DNA of 64,000 nucleotides from Lumbricus rubellus (Eukaryota; Annelida; Clitellata; Crassiclitellata; Lumbricidae): contig OX243822.1 in NCBI GenBank assembly GCA_945859605.1, forward strand, positions 25,551,685 through 25,615,684, read 5' to 3'. Under the pieces are notes generated by a model. The model was not told where the DNA came from and did not search any database. It saw nothing but the letters and a program-made list of their open reading frames with translations. Position 1 is the stretch's first letter; each line of letters opens with the position of its first letter. The position numbers and the translations under genes are program-made. Shown here piece by piece: positions 33,516 through 45,265 of this stretch.

Positions 33516-36500
33516 TCAACTGAGGTGACTGAGGTTCTCTGCAAAGAAGATAAAAATAAATATTTCAGTTTATCTTATGTAAATGCCCATCAAAATAAGT
33601 CTAGATTATAAAACTTCTGAAAAGTGTTATTTAACAAAAATTTCTAAATTAGTTTAACTTAAATCAAGTCAAACATTGTTTTAAATTCTGCTTGAGTCAT
33701 CAGTGTTGTCTCAAAACACAAATGTTAGGCTTTTGCAAATTATTCAATATACACTTAGTTAAAGGTGGCTATATGCTTACATACATACATCAAATACATC
33801 ATGTCATATTAACGGCCGTCAACTTTCTCCTAAAATGAAATCTGGTCCTTGGCATTAACTAACAGCCAAATGCCTTGATCTAGTCATGACAGCAGTGCTA
33901 TAGAAGTTTTCAGGTTGTTGTCATTACTTGATTTATCCTCATACCTTGGATAGCGGAAAGAAGTTTGTTAATGTAGCTCGGTATGTTGGTGTTTCGCATG
34001 TTACCAGCAGGAACATTCAACTCATAGTCAGGTCCATACTTTGTGAAGTACTACAAACCATATACATTCAACTCATAGTCAGTTCCATACTTTATGAAGT
34101 ACTACAAACCATATAAGATACATAAATAATTTAGCATTTGCAAAAAGTACATGTAAACAAAGCCAGTGATAGAGATTTGGGGACCCTAGGCAGAGCAGTC
34201 GCAGGACCATAAACTATTTCAAGGCTTTACGAGAAATAATAAAAGTGCGGATATGAACTACAATATAAAATTTATATAAACAATCACGATTTTATTTAGA
34301 ACTTGCTAATTTAAAATTTACACTGATTGCAGTTGCATGTCAATAATATTACATCCAAAAAAGGCACGAATGATAAACTTTGCACATAATATACCGTATT
34401 ATCTAGCACAGGCGCCTATGCACCACTCTCGGTAGGCCTGCACGTAAATCTGAATAAAACGCATCAAAATCCATTTGTAAACATAATTTCCCATAATAAA
34501 TTTCAATATGCACGCAACAAACTAGAAAAGACTAATCATTTGTAAACATAATCTGTCCCAGAGTGGAACTGAATGACAATACATGTGAAAAAGTAAATAA
34601 TTTAAGGAATATTATTTTGTAATTATTTCAAATTTCAATACCTTATCCCTATCTGGAATCTCGTTTGGCAGAGTCACACCGAGAAGGCTGGCTGTAACTG
34701 ACGTCCAACATCGAGCAGTGTTGACAAAATTGTAACCACCTGCACGTATAAAAATCGATATGTTTAATGAAAACTACGCAAAAGAAAAGCAAAACTAACA
34801 ATGAAATAAACACTGGTGCTACATAAGTTACTAATCTATATTAATAAAGAGAAGATTCTGTGTGTGTGTGTGTGTGTGTTTGACCGGAATGCATTTCGAC
34901 AGTTTTTGACCTTTTCACTCCAAACCTTCGCTACTCTCTCCGTCTCGGCGTCGGACACCCAGTGGAGGGGTTGGCGATTCTCTACCACCATGGGGGTCAG
35001 GGTGGAGAGCGAAACCCCCCAAAGTTCGAGTGTTGTGGGGCTTTTGGGCGTGGATGGGGTGAGAGTTGGTGGGTTGGTGGAGGGTGTGGGTGGGGTGGGA
35101 ACTGGCTTGGGCTCGGGGTTCGGGTGGTAGGGTGGAAAGTAGGGGTGAGGGTAGGGTGGGGTGGAGGGGTGGGATGGGGCGGGTGGAGGGGTGGACGGGG
35201 TGGGTGGGGGTTTGGGGGTGGAGTAGGGGTGGAGGTGGGGTGTGGTGAGGGTAGGTGGTGGTGGGGTGGAGGAGTGAAGCGGGGGCGGGTGGAGGGGTGG
35301 AGGTGTGAAGCGGGGGCGGGTGGAGGTGTGAAGCGGGGGCGGGTGGAGTTTACGGGGTGGGGGTGGAGGTGGGGGTTGAGATATGGTGAGGATGGGGTGG
35401 AGGTGGCGTGGAGGGGTGAAGCCGGGGCGGATGGAGGGGTGGGTGTAAGGGGTGGGGTGGGGGTTTGAGGTGGAGGTGGGGTGGAGGCGTGGTGTGGGTG
35501 GGTTGTTACCGGAGCGGGTCGAATTCTAAATTTCCCGGGCAACGCCGGGTACCCCAGCTAGTTAAAAATAAGCACATCCTAAAAGAGTTGAGAAGAACCT
35601 TGAGGTTCTTCTCAACTCTTTTAGGAGTAAACAAACACTCCCTAAGACAACTGCAGACCCACACACCATCAAAGTGGAGCAAGGCGAGGGTAAAGGTCAT
35701 CAAAGCGGAGCAAGGCGAGGGTAAAGGTCATCAAAGTGGAGAGGTAACAGTACCATTGAAGTAGAAAGAAACAGACAGACAGACAGATAGAGACAAACAA
35801 AGACAGAGAGAGAGATAGAAAAAGAAGGAGAGAGGAAGGAGAGATAGAAAGGGAGGGAAGGGATATAGAGAGACAGAGCAAAGGCCATCCAGGCTGCGAA
35901 GTGCGGACTTTCACAGAATACACAAGCTTCATAAATTTCCCCTAACAAGATGCAAAAAAAATTGGGGGATGAGATGAGACGAACCTCCGCCAAGAATCAC
36001 CATCGGTCGATCGATCTTCAGCAACCGATCAACGCATTCGATCATTGACTGAGGCGTCAGATTGTAGCTGGCTTCTGGATCGCCCGCTATTCCATCCGCG
36101 CCACATTGGCAGACGATTGCTTCAGCATTAAACTTACCCATCACCATGTCAATGACCCTGGCAAGCAAAGACAACACTATTAACCGAGTGGTTCTAACGG
36201 AATCAGAAATTTCACCACAGAATTCGATAATTTATTAGCTATAAACTATCAGCAATTTCTCAAATAATTAATCAGGGCTGTTTTTAAGGAATTTTTAGAA
36301 CTGCACAACTCCTTTTCTTTCCCATCCTCCATGGTAAATTACCCATATCGGTGGAAAATTTATGTCCTTTTTCAACTAGTTTTAACTGCACAGAAATGCT
36401 TCTACAACTGCACAAATCCATTTAGAACTGCACATTTTGTGTACAACTGCACGTTAAAAATGCCCTGTAACTAATACTGATGAATATGCATGCTCAGTTG

Positions 36501-39500
36501 CTCATGAGTATTAATTTGTACCTGTTGAAGACCTGAACGTAGGTTTCATCGCTGATACCATCCTTGAGAGGTACGTTGACGGCATAATACTTCCCTCTTC
36601 CGAGGCCACACTCCCCCACTGACCCACTTCCTACACGACATGAAAAACGACATAAAAATGGCTGAAAGTAATTAATAATTTAATTTACACAATTTGGAGA
36701 AACTCCTAGGAGAACTTCTTCAGTTTGTGAAAGTGAGCAGTACATGGTTTGAGGAAGAGAATTCCCATAGTTCAATAAGGTAAAAAAATGCAATTAAAAT
36801 TCAACATTTTTATACCAAAACAAATCTGAACTAGCCTGTACGATGGTGAATGTCGTTATAAACCGGAATACAGCCCTACTTAGCAAAACAACACATGCAC
36901 GTGTGATGATAAAATGACTATAATAATGAAGATGTTTACAATGAGAATGATTAGAATGACAATGATGATGGTAAAAATGATGAAAATGGTAATGATAATG
37001 ACTCAGATGATGATGATGATGGAAATAATGAAACTGATAAATTGATGAATGATGATATAACTATTATAATTACAACAATAATTAAATATGATGATGGTGA
37101 TAACTGTGATTGCGATAATGATGATGACAATGGCTGCAATAAGGATTTAGATGACGATGATGATTATGATAAAGATGATGATAATTACGAGACTGCCTCA
37201 AAATCTCTGCCAAAATCTCCCACTGGACATAATAATAATAATATCGATGAAAGTCACCTGGAAAGAATCCTGGACTGTTCTTGTGGAATGAGACGGTCAT
37301 AACCTTTCCAGTGGCACAGAACGCATCCTCCACTCCTAATAATTATCACCACACCAAATTATACAGAAAACAGAATATGAATATTCAACTAATCATGAAT
37401 ATTACGTAGACATGAATACTCAAATGCTTATGAATACTAAGCAGTGCATGAATATTCAAATAATATGAATAGTAAGCGGAAGGTGAAGTATGAAAAAAAT
37501 AACTTTTCTGAAGTTTTGCATAACATGCAATGCAGTCTGGATGAAAAAGAATGTTAATCACAGTTTTTGTCAAATTCCATTTCTTCTGTCGGAAATGAAT
37601 ATTTAGAGATAACTTTTATGATGAAATAATTTCCCATTGGGCCATTTACATGCAATATTGATAATTTTTCACCAAAAAGAATAAAAAATGAAAAGAACTG
37701 AAAAAATTTAAATAAAGTGAATATAACTAAGCAAGGAATATCCCAGAATGCAAGTTACCGTCGCCATGGTGAAGGTCGAGGTCAACATAAAGGACGCGGT
37801 TGAACTTTGTCAGCAGTTTCAAAATACAGAGAACAACGTCGTTGATGTAGCAGAACCCAGATGCTTCATCTCTGCACTCATCAAAAGCAAAATGATCCCT
37901 CAGTAAAATAATAAATGGCCTCCGAAAACATGATGTGGCAATAACAAAAACAACCATGCAACAAAACAGGTAGCTTAGCAAAAGAAGAGATAATTCTTCA
38001 GAGGTTGGTTAAAGACTGAACCAGAAAAAATTGAACTTACAAGCAAAGGATTTCTATAACATCGGTATCATGCTAGCATAGATATAATAGATACCTGCTA
38101 GCCCACTAATGCTGACCTCAGCCTTTTATTCCCTAGTAAAGGGAGTAGTACGACAGACAGACACCTTGCAGGCTACCACACAATTAACATCAACTCCAGT
38201 TAAACTTGCTAGTTCATCTGTTATTTCTATATCATTTGATCTTACAGCGTAAGTCAGGCCAAGTCAAGTCCACTTGAATTATTAAATGAATATTACTATA
38301 CTTACTATAATTATTACTACAATAATAACTATAATTATTCTTATTAACATAATTATCATCAGTACTATAAATTATCATCATTATTATTATTATTGTTATG
38401 TCCCAAATCGGGCAAAGGGTTAATGAAAGAAAACATGAAAACTGCAGCATTAAAACGCTGTTCAAAGTAATACTGAAAAACTTTGGAAGAGGAAGGACAT
38501 CTCTTTCGAATCGTCTGTCATCTGTGTAAAGTTATTATTATTAGTTATTATTAATATTAATTCATTATTACTATTATTAGTGGATGGTTTAAAATATAAA
38601 CAAAACAGTGGAAGTTTTTCATAAACGTAAATTCCAGTTCCACACTTTTTTGCATGATGCCAGCCTCCGGACCAGTTGATGGCAACACTCGCATCATCTC
38701 GGATGATACAGTTGGCAGCGAGGATGCTCGCTCCAGCAACCATTCGACTACTCTCAAAGACACCGTCAAAAGCAGGACAATCGTAATCTGAAATCAGACA
38801 TTACATACAATGGTGCTACATAAATTTCAAGATTTTTAAGTCTAGGTCAGTACAAATGTGCATGCACACTTACGGGTAATTACATTGTACTGTAATTGTA
38901 GGCATTTAATAAGCACGTCTGAATTATTTTGAGATATTGAAATCGAGATATTGAAATCGGTCAGTATATAGTACTATATAACAATTAACAAAGCATGAAG
39001 CATTGTAGTAAAGGTGCAATGAAAATAGTCACTGGATAAGATTTAGATTAGATACAAATTAGATTTAGATTAGATATAAATTATATTTAGATTAGATAAG
39101 AATAGATATAGATTAAGATTAGATTAGATACAGATTAGATTTAGGTTAGATTAGATTTGATATAGATTAGATATAGATTAGATACAGATTAGATATAGAT
39201 TAGATCAGATTTAGATAATATTTAGATTGCAGCTTCTACTCACTAAGGCCGTACTCTTCTCTCTCGGAATCAGAGTCGTCTGCGTCCTTCCGTTTGGAGT
39301 TTCTTTCGAGACATTCGAGATATGCGGACGAGTGAAAGAGTCTCAGATCATTCTCATCAGCTGGTTGCGGAGGCAGCAGTCTACGCTCAATGAGAAAAGC
39401 AACACAGGAGCTACAGAAATATCTTACTTCAGTGAACTGCGCTTTAACCGTTGTTTATATGCAATTCATAAATAATTTACTATAAGTGAAAATAAGTACA

Positions 39501-40726
39501 CTAAAGTAATGCAAATCCAATTAAATGAGTACACTCACTGTCCCAACACACTAAAGAGAGCAAGTAAACTAGTAAAAAAGTTCACAAAAATAGAGCAATC
39601 TTGAATACCTAGTAACGAAAGAGAAAAAGTAAGTGCACTATTTATAAAGCAAGTATATTAAGGTTAAAAAAATCCTCTCGTTTCATAAAATTATCAGGGG
39701 AGCGTAATTATGTTGATTTTCTTCCAACAGGACATGGGTTTGGTGTAACAGACTTTGCATTTACAAAGGCTACAAAGACTCAGGTGTAATGCATGAAGCA
39801 TAACATAGAAACGCGAAATGTGCGAAGGTAGAAAAGAACGATACTTTACGTCATGTAATTCAGAAGTCCATAGGATTTAATGAGGCTGTGAACGATTCCA
39901 GCCTGAAAAATAAATATAAAATATGTTACAAAAGTAACAACAAATTAAAAGTACTTAGCATGAATCAAATGCAGTAAACTATCTAAGAATTGTTGATTAA
40001 TTCATTAATACTTAACTGCGATTAAATGTATTCCAAATAAATAATCAAAAACTTAAATCAACATTAATCAGTGTCATTAGTCAGAGGCCACAGTCCAAGT
40101 CGACTAAAGCAATTGAGTCGGTTGTCGGTAGAGCCAAATTGATCGAGTCGTCGAGAGGTTGGCGAGTCAACGAAGTCAATTGTGTGTAGTCAAGTCGATC
40201 GTAGCCACAACTCTTTTGACTGTGAGGTATATTAAGGACAATAATGAATGTCCATTGACCAGGCACCTTATCAAATATAACAAGCAGCCTTCCCCCATCA
40301 GTTCGCTCTGCCATCCTCTCTGGTAGTGTATCCTCGTCTTTCTCTCGTCTAAAGACTTGCCTTTTTTCTCAGGGATGAACGCACTGGGAGCGCTTCTGAA
40401 AGGCTCTTGCTGCCAGAAGCGCTTTATAAATGGTCAGATAAGATAAGATAAATAAATATAATCGTTAAAATTGATTAACGATTAGTGGAATACCAAATCG
40501 CTAGCTCATCCATCTCATTACCCTTGAGATCCAACTGCAGAAAGCAAACGAAGCCTACCCGTCCAGCTATTTTACAGAAGCGATTGACGTGTGCCAGATA
40601 GTCCTCGCTGTGAATATAAACAACATGGCGATCAGTTGTTCCGGCGTTGAACACCAGAAGGCTCGTGTCACTTGAAAAGTCGACTGAATCGTCTGGGTTT
40701 TCCTGGGCATCATCATCATCATCCAT
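33516..40726 (-). CDS. HDAC8: HDAC8, class I histone deacetylase 8 (11 coding exons)
   Basis: HDAC8 is a zinc-dependent lysine deacetylase; its known substrates include cohesin SMC3. Exons on the minus strand: 40726-40559, 39902-39850, 39410-39244, 38787-38644, 37869-37759, 37335-37258, 36630-36522, 36157-35985, 34739-34642, 34050-33945 and 33538-33516 (stop 33518-33516). Phases agree and the sum of 1230 nt gives 409 residues. The human residues D101, H142, H143, D178, H180, D267 and Y306 correspond here to about 132, 173, 174, 209, 211, 298 and 337, a constant offset of 31. Motifs are [28 protein letters not shown] and GGGGYNF. The N-terminus is longer and acidic (DDDDD). An in-frame ATG at 40786 is an alternative start, but an acceptor-like TTGCAG directly precedes 40726. 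The exon 37869 acceptor (GCAGAG) was chosen by phase. Introns contain a Helitron and a hAT MITE. Confidence 0.95.
34015..34116 (-). repeat. HDAC8: 51-bp tandem duplication over an HDAC8 splice acceptor
   Basis: A 51-bp unit occurs twice (about 34015-34065 and 34066-34116). Each copy holds, in HDAC8 orientation, GGTTTGTAG followed by the first codons of the exon (TACTTC, AAGTATGGA, GACTATGAGTTGAATG). Only the copy at 34050 leads into the full exon. Splicing to the upstream copy stays in frame but reaches a TAG at its end. Confidence 0.88.
34835..35561 (+). mobile_element. Non-autonomous Helitron with G-rich interior
   Basis: The left end TCTATATTAATAAAG follows an A, and the right end is CTAG followed by T, the expected insertion between A and T. 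Just before the end is the hairpin CCCGGGCAACGCCGGG and then TACCCCAGCTAG, the classic Helitron 3' structure. Inside, about 500 bp (35000-35510) is G-rich on the plus strand, with repeated GGGTGGAGGTGGGG words and a GT microsatellite near the start. No Rep-helicase is encoded; open frames here are artefacts of the G-rich repeat. It lies in the HDAC8 intron 34740-35984. Confidence 0.88.
35578..35625. repeat. Perfect 23-bp-arm palindrome
   Basis: CCTAAAAGAGTTGAGAAGAA and its exact inverse are separated by only two or three bases. It begins 17 bp after the Helitron end, in HDAC8 intron 34740-35984. Confidence 0.85.
35640..35880. repeat. Direct 33-bp repeat and purine-rich stretch
   Basis: AGGCGAGGGTAAAGGTCATC occurs twice about 31 bp apart (35681 and 35712), and CAGACAGACAGATAG plus GAGAGAGA words follow to 35880. 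No gene is seen. Confidence 0.55.
36273..36467. mobile_element. Short hAT-like MITE
   Basis: The ends CAGGGCTGTTTTTAA and TTAAAAATGCCCTG are inverted repeats with one change, flanked by TAATTAAT and TAACTAAT (8 bp, one mismatch). The interior GAACTGCACA words match the inverted interior of 11721-12065. It lies in HDAC8 intron 36158-36521. Confidence 0.75.
36940..37200. repeat. GAT/AATGAT-type microsatellite
   Basis: Degenerate GATGATGATAATGA repeats in HDAC8 intron 36631-37257. Asp-rich frames through it are artefacts. Confidence 0.75.
39040..39230. repeat. TTAGAT-type tandem repeat
   Basis: About fifteen copies of AGATTAGATTTAGATTAGATA-like units lie directly at the donor of HDAC8 exon 39244-39410, beginning only a few bases into the intron. 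Confidence 0.8.
40370..40450 (+). mobile_element. LINE 3'-tail fragment
   Basis: GCCAGAAGCGCTTTATAAATGG followed by AGATAAGATAA is a variant of the LINE-tail signature. It lies in HDAC8 intron 39903-40558. Confidence 0.5.
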
Positions 40727-43318
40727 CTGCAATGAAACGCTTGCTTTTAGTCGAGGAAGGCTACTTGTGAAATAACGTAGTGCCACACTAGCTTTTACAC
40801 ACTGGGGCTAGACCAGTAGTACTGCATTTTGAAGAACCCATCCTCTAAGAAGCAATCCATGATTTCAAAGTAATTTGAGAATATTTAACAGTAATAGCTG
40901 AAATCAAACAGTCTCAGGTAAGACCCTGTAAGTCAGGTTCAAACTCTCTACCCCTATAAGTCCCGTCCTGAGCAAGGTCTATCAAATAATTAATGATCAA
41001 CTTTTCTCGCTTTGCTGACGTGGACAGTTTTCAACGATTAATAGGATATTGGCCGAAATGTATAAAAATCTTGAACCTTGGTTGAATGACAAGATTAAGT
41101 TGGTCGGATTGACTGTTTTATTGGGATAAATTCCCCGCCATTTAATTTAGAAATCAAAACACCACGATAACATTGATATGTGCTAATACATACAACAAGC
41201 AGTTCTACTTAGACTGGTCAAATATGGGACCGACCAATCACAGGCCGTGTCTTAAACATATTAATGCGTAATGCGTGTCTAAAATAAACCATCGATATTT
41301 ATATTTTAGAATAATAGTATACCTAAAATTAATGTTTATATACACATAGGCCTATCGATGAAATGTGAAACAAGCACATTAGGGCCTACTATTATTGTTG
41401 GTATGCAACAGCGTTATATTACCGCTGGTTGAAATTTATTATTATTATTAAGAATTAAAAGTGAAAGTTGCACGAAAGCGCGAACACGAGTCTAGGCCTT
41501 ATCGCAATAATTAAACTAGTCTCTGACAAGACCTGGAAGACGGCGGAATGACGTGGGAGGCGGCCAGGACAGCTGCAGAGGACAGAGTGACGTGGAGGAC
41601 CTGTGTCGCCCGATGCACTACAAATGCGTGGAAGGACTAAGGTCTAAGGTCTGAAAGGAAACAAGATGGCAAATCAGTGGATTGGTAATGTTGACAGATA
41701 TTTTGGTTTAATGATAAACACGCTAGAGCATTTACACTCATGTAAATGCCATGGATAATGTTCATTTTGGGGTAATGGCTAACAAGTGAAAAAACCTAAA
41801 ACTGGTTAAAACAGATTTTTGGCCCCCCCCCCTGGATATGTGCTGCCCCAAGAAATTTGCCTGTGCCTAAGGCCGGCCGTCAATCTATTGATACTAGACT
41901 CCATTTCTGGGTGACTGCACATGTTAAAACTCCTTTTTATTAATAAAAAAATCTGTCATGGGTGCAAGGAATCCAACAGCCAAGACTCTACCATAACCGA
42001 GGCTTTTACTACTTTTACACAAAACTAACAAATGAAATGAAATCATAAGTTTTATTCAATCACAGCAAAGCAATGCAATGCATGCAAACAAACAGGATCA
42101 TAGCGTTAAAATCCAACATCATAGTAAATCAGTAGTCATTCCAACCATATTGCTAATTAACAGTATCAACTTAAAATAGTGGAATGACATTTGATGAAAT
42201 TTGATGCCTGCAAGTTTTATAGCAACAGGATATTAAAACATTTTCATAATGGAAAAAGGAAACCTTAGACCTATTGCAGCATCTGTTGGTGTAATATCGA
42301 TAAGTTCATTTGCTAATTAATTTTATGCAAAAACTATGCACAGCAATTACAATCGTAATCTCCACATTTTTTAACACCACTCGAAAGCCAATGCTTTTGA
42401 CAGGTTCTTAAAAGTTACTATACACACAAAAGACAATGACTTCCATTGTCCAGCAATAATCACAGCAGAATCCTTGCAGAACCACTATAAATCAGGAAAG
42501 TGCAAGGGGTGGAGGGTTAGAGGGAGGGAGTATGCCAAATTGCATTCAGAGATATTTCCCAGTCAGATGGAGGCAGCAAGTGGTTTTGTCAACATCCACA
42601 ACACCTCACGTTTGCAAATAGTTCGTCATGGCCACCTCACACCGTCAACTCAATATATTAGCTGGTGTTCCTAGACAGTGGGATTATTTTATCCCTTTAG
42701 GACCTCCCTTTTTGTAACCAATGAGCAAGATATGCAAACCTGTCATGTATACTTTGGTTGCAAAATAGAAATATTTGATTGATTGATTATTAACAATACT
42801 GACAGATAATCTAAAGTTCTAAACCTAAGGACTGATTTAACAGTCAGGCCGATAATTAGCATGCTGACAATTTCATCCAAATCGGTTGTAAGCGAAAACA
42901 GATGCAAAACTGTAGAAGCTAACACATAATCCAAATGCAGAGTCACTTAGAACAAATTGAAACTCAAACGACCACATGAGCAAAATGATTCACTGTTCTT
43001 GAACTTGTGCTTTAAGCAACATGTCAAAGTACATTACATCACACTGCAAACCATTACGTCCATGGAGAAATTCCTACATGTCCCCCATAGCAAAAATGTC
43101 TCTCAAATATGAAATTAACAATCAAGTGGGGTCATAGTCCTAAGAATGAAGATTATAGACATATTTCTCGGCCAGTCAGTTAAATAACCATTATTATTAG
43201 CCTCTAATTATTATTCTGTTGCAACAGTCCAATCTGTTATGATAATACATGTACTTCGTAATGGTTACTCCAATATTTCAAATTCAGTGTCTTTCGTTTG
43301 TTTATTTATTTATTTATT

Positions 43319-43394
<76 letters not shown>

Positions 43395-43934
43395 GTCAAA
43401 CAGAATAAGCATGAGTCATTAAACAGAGTGCAAAAGAAATCAGAAAAAACTAACAGCTTATACAGTCCTGATCCCTAGCTCCATGACTATTTATATAGTG
43501 CAAGTTAGTATTAGTACTTAATTAATTAATTATAACATAACTGAAAGTAACATTATAAACATAAAATGTAATAATAATAATTAATAATAGAAATGCTGAA
43601 ATAATTCACTAACTTATGGTATCTGACAAGAAAAAAACATACCAATTGGTGTAACAAAGTCATTGTCATGAAAACAACATTTTCACAAAAATCAGTCTTC
43701 CACAAAATCATAAGCCGTTGATATTAAAATAAATAAAAATTTAATCACATAAATTTATATAAGCGCCCCTTCAAACGACAAATCTCTGCTAAACACAACA
43801 AACTGCTATGACAAATATGAAAACATTACATATAGCATAGCTGCAAGGGCACTTCAAGGAGTTCAACGAACTGGTGGTAAGGTTGATACCCTCCATTTCA
43901 TAGAAGATAAACAATTTACCGTGAACAATAACTA
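40727..43934. other. Intergenic region upstream of HDAC8
   Basis: The first few hundred bases should hold the HDAC8 promoter and 5' UTR; no clear TATA box was found. At 41540-41650 a LINE ORF end (TWEAARTAAEDRVTWRTCVA then a stop and AAGGTCTAAGGTCT) is visible on the plus strand. A C-run lies at 41821-41832. Short frames at 42474 and elsewhere show no domain. The region 43310-43590 is dispersed repeat copy B. Confidence 0.5.
43310..43590 (+). repeat. Dispersed repeat, copy B, with 76-bp CA expansion
   Basis: Same sequence as 20815-21030 (AACAGAGTGCAAAAGAAATC, CCTGATCCCTAGCTCC, ACTTAATTAATTA), but the short CA stretch of copy A is expanded here to about 38 CA units at 43319-43394. Confidence 0.8.
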
Positions 43935-44942
43935 CACCGTGGTTCAAAAAAAACTAAGCCAAATTGTTTTGCATATATCTCAAATACCTGATGACATATC
44001 AAGCTAATATTTTCCAACTATTTAGAGAAGTGGACCAAGAATATGATTCCAAAATTTCATGAGACACAGTTGAACGGTTAAAAAGATATGAATTTTTAAA
44101 CTTCATATGCCGAAATTTCAGTTTACAAGCAATTTTCTGTCAGGTTCAATAAAATGTTCTCTTATATCTCTAATGCCTGATGATAAATCATTCTAAAATT
44201 TTCCAGATATGTAGAGAATTGAACTAACAATATGATTACAACAGTATGGTTTTATTATTTAATTAATTAAGATGCTCATGTCCTCCTACTTGCACGCAAG
44301 CCTGGAAGCGCTGGCGCCATGCATTACGCAACAGCATCGTCGATTATCCTCTGGTCCAGGCCTTCCCACACTTCCAACAAGCGCTGGTTGCTTCAGATCG
44401 TTCATATCATGGATTGTTGTTTGGTAGATTCGGTCTTGCATCACGCTCCACACTTTATAATTAATTAATTTTACTTCATCATCCCTGAAGACCAAAATTT
44501 GGAACTATCAAGCATCGAAACCGCAACGAACACCATAACAGACTTGCTGAAAACAGACATTTCTGGAGATCAAGTTTAAATATTCATATCTTTCTATTTG
44601 TTCAAATTTATGACATGATATTTTGGAATCCTTTTCTTGGTTCAATCCTCTAAATATCTGGAAAATTTTGGTATGATTAATTATCAGGCATTGGAGATAT
44701 AAGAAAACCAGTTTAGCTTACTTTTTACTGAATCTGGCAGAAAATTGCTTGTAAACTGCAATTTTGGCATATGAAGTTGAAAGATTCATATCTTTTTATC
44801 CGTTCAATTTTATCTCTTGAAATTTTGGAATCATATTCTTGGTCCACTTCTCTAAATAATTGGAAAATTTTAGCGTGATATGTTATCAGGCATCAGAGAT
44901 ATATGAAAAACAATTTGGCTTAGTTTTTTTTGAACCACGGTG
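43935..44942. mobile_element. Mariner/Tc1-like element with long TIRs, mostly deleted
   Basis: The ends CACCGTGGTTCAAAAAAAAC and the inverse at 44890-44942 are flanked by TA on both sides (43933-43934, 44943-44944). The inverted similarity extends some 300 bp inward with divergence. The middle, on the minus strand (about 44495-44270), encodes YKVWSVMQDRIYQTTIHD, which resembles the C-terminus of a Tc1/mariner-type transposase, with a frameshift soon after. The catalytic domain is absent. Confidence 0.8.
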
Positions 44943-45265
44943 TATATACAACAAAAGAGTTTAACTAAATTTGTAGCATTTGCCATAATTCGCAAAAGAA
45001 ACTGCAAAACTTAAAACGCATTTCATGCATACTAAGTTTAAATGATTTGGCTGCAGGTAAAACACAGCCTATACTTAGCTTTTCCATATAACTGATCTCT
45101 ATTTTATTTACTGAACTCCTTACACATGACAGAACTGTACACAACTCGTGACACCGAAGACAGGTTTATAGCTGCGGTGGCATGGCTTGGTGCGAACTGC
45201 ATTCGCTAAAGACAAGTCGAATGATATACTCAAAGTATGTGAGAAAAACTACTTTCGAGAAATGG

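Noticed and set aside
34962..35542. Trp/Gly-rich frame on the plus strand and Pro/His-rich frame on the minus strand
   Set aside because: Both run through the G-rich tract of the Helitron and change frame freely; no domain or splice context.
36940..37300. Asp/Asn-rich frame as an acidic protein
   Set aside because: GAT/AAT microsatellite in an HDAC8 intron.
39040..39230. CRISPR-like array
   Set aside because: Short TTAGAT-type units with no unique spacers; the setting is a eukaryotic intron.
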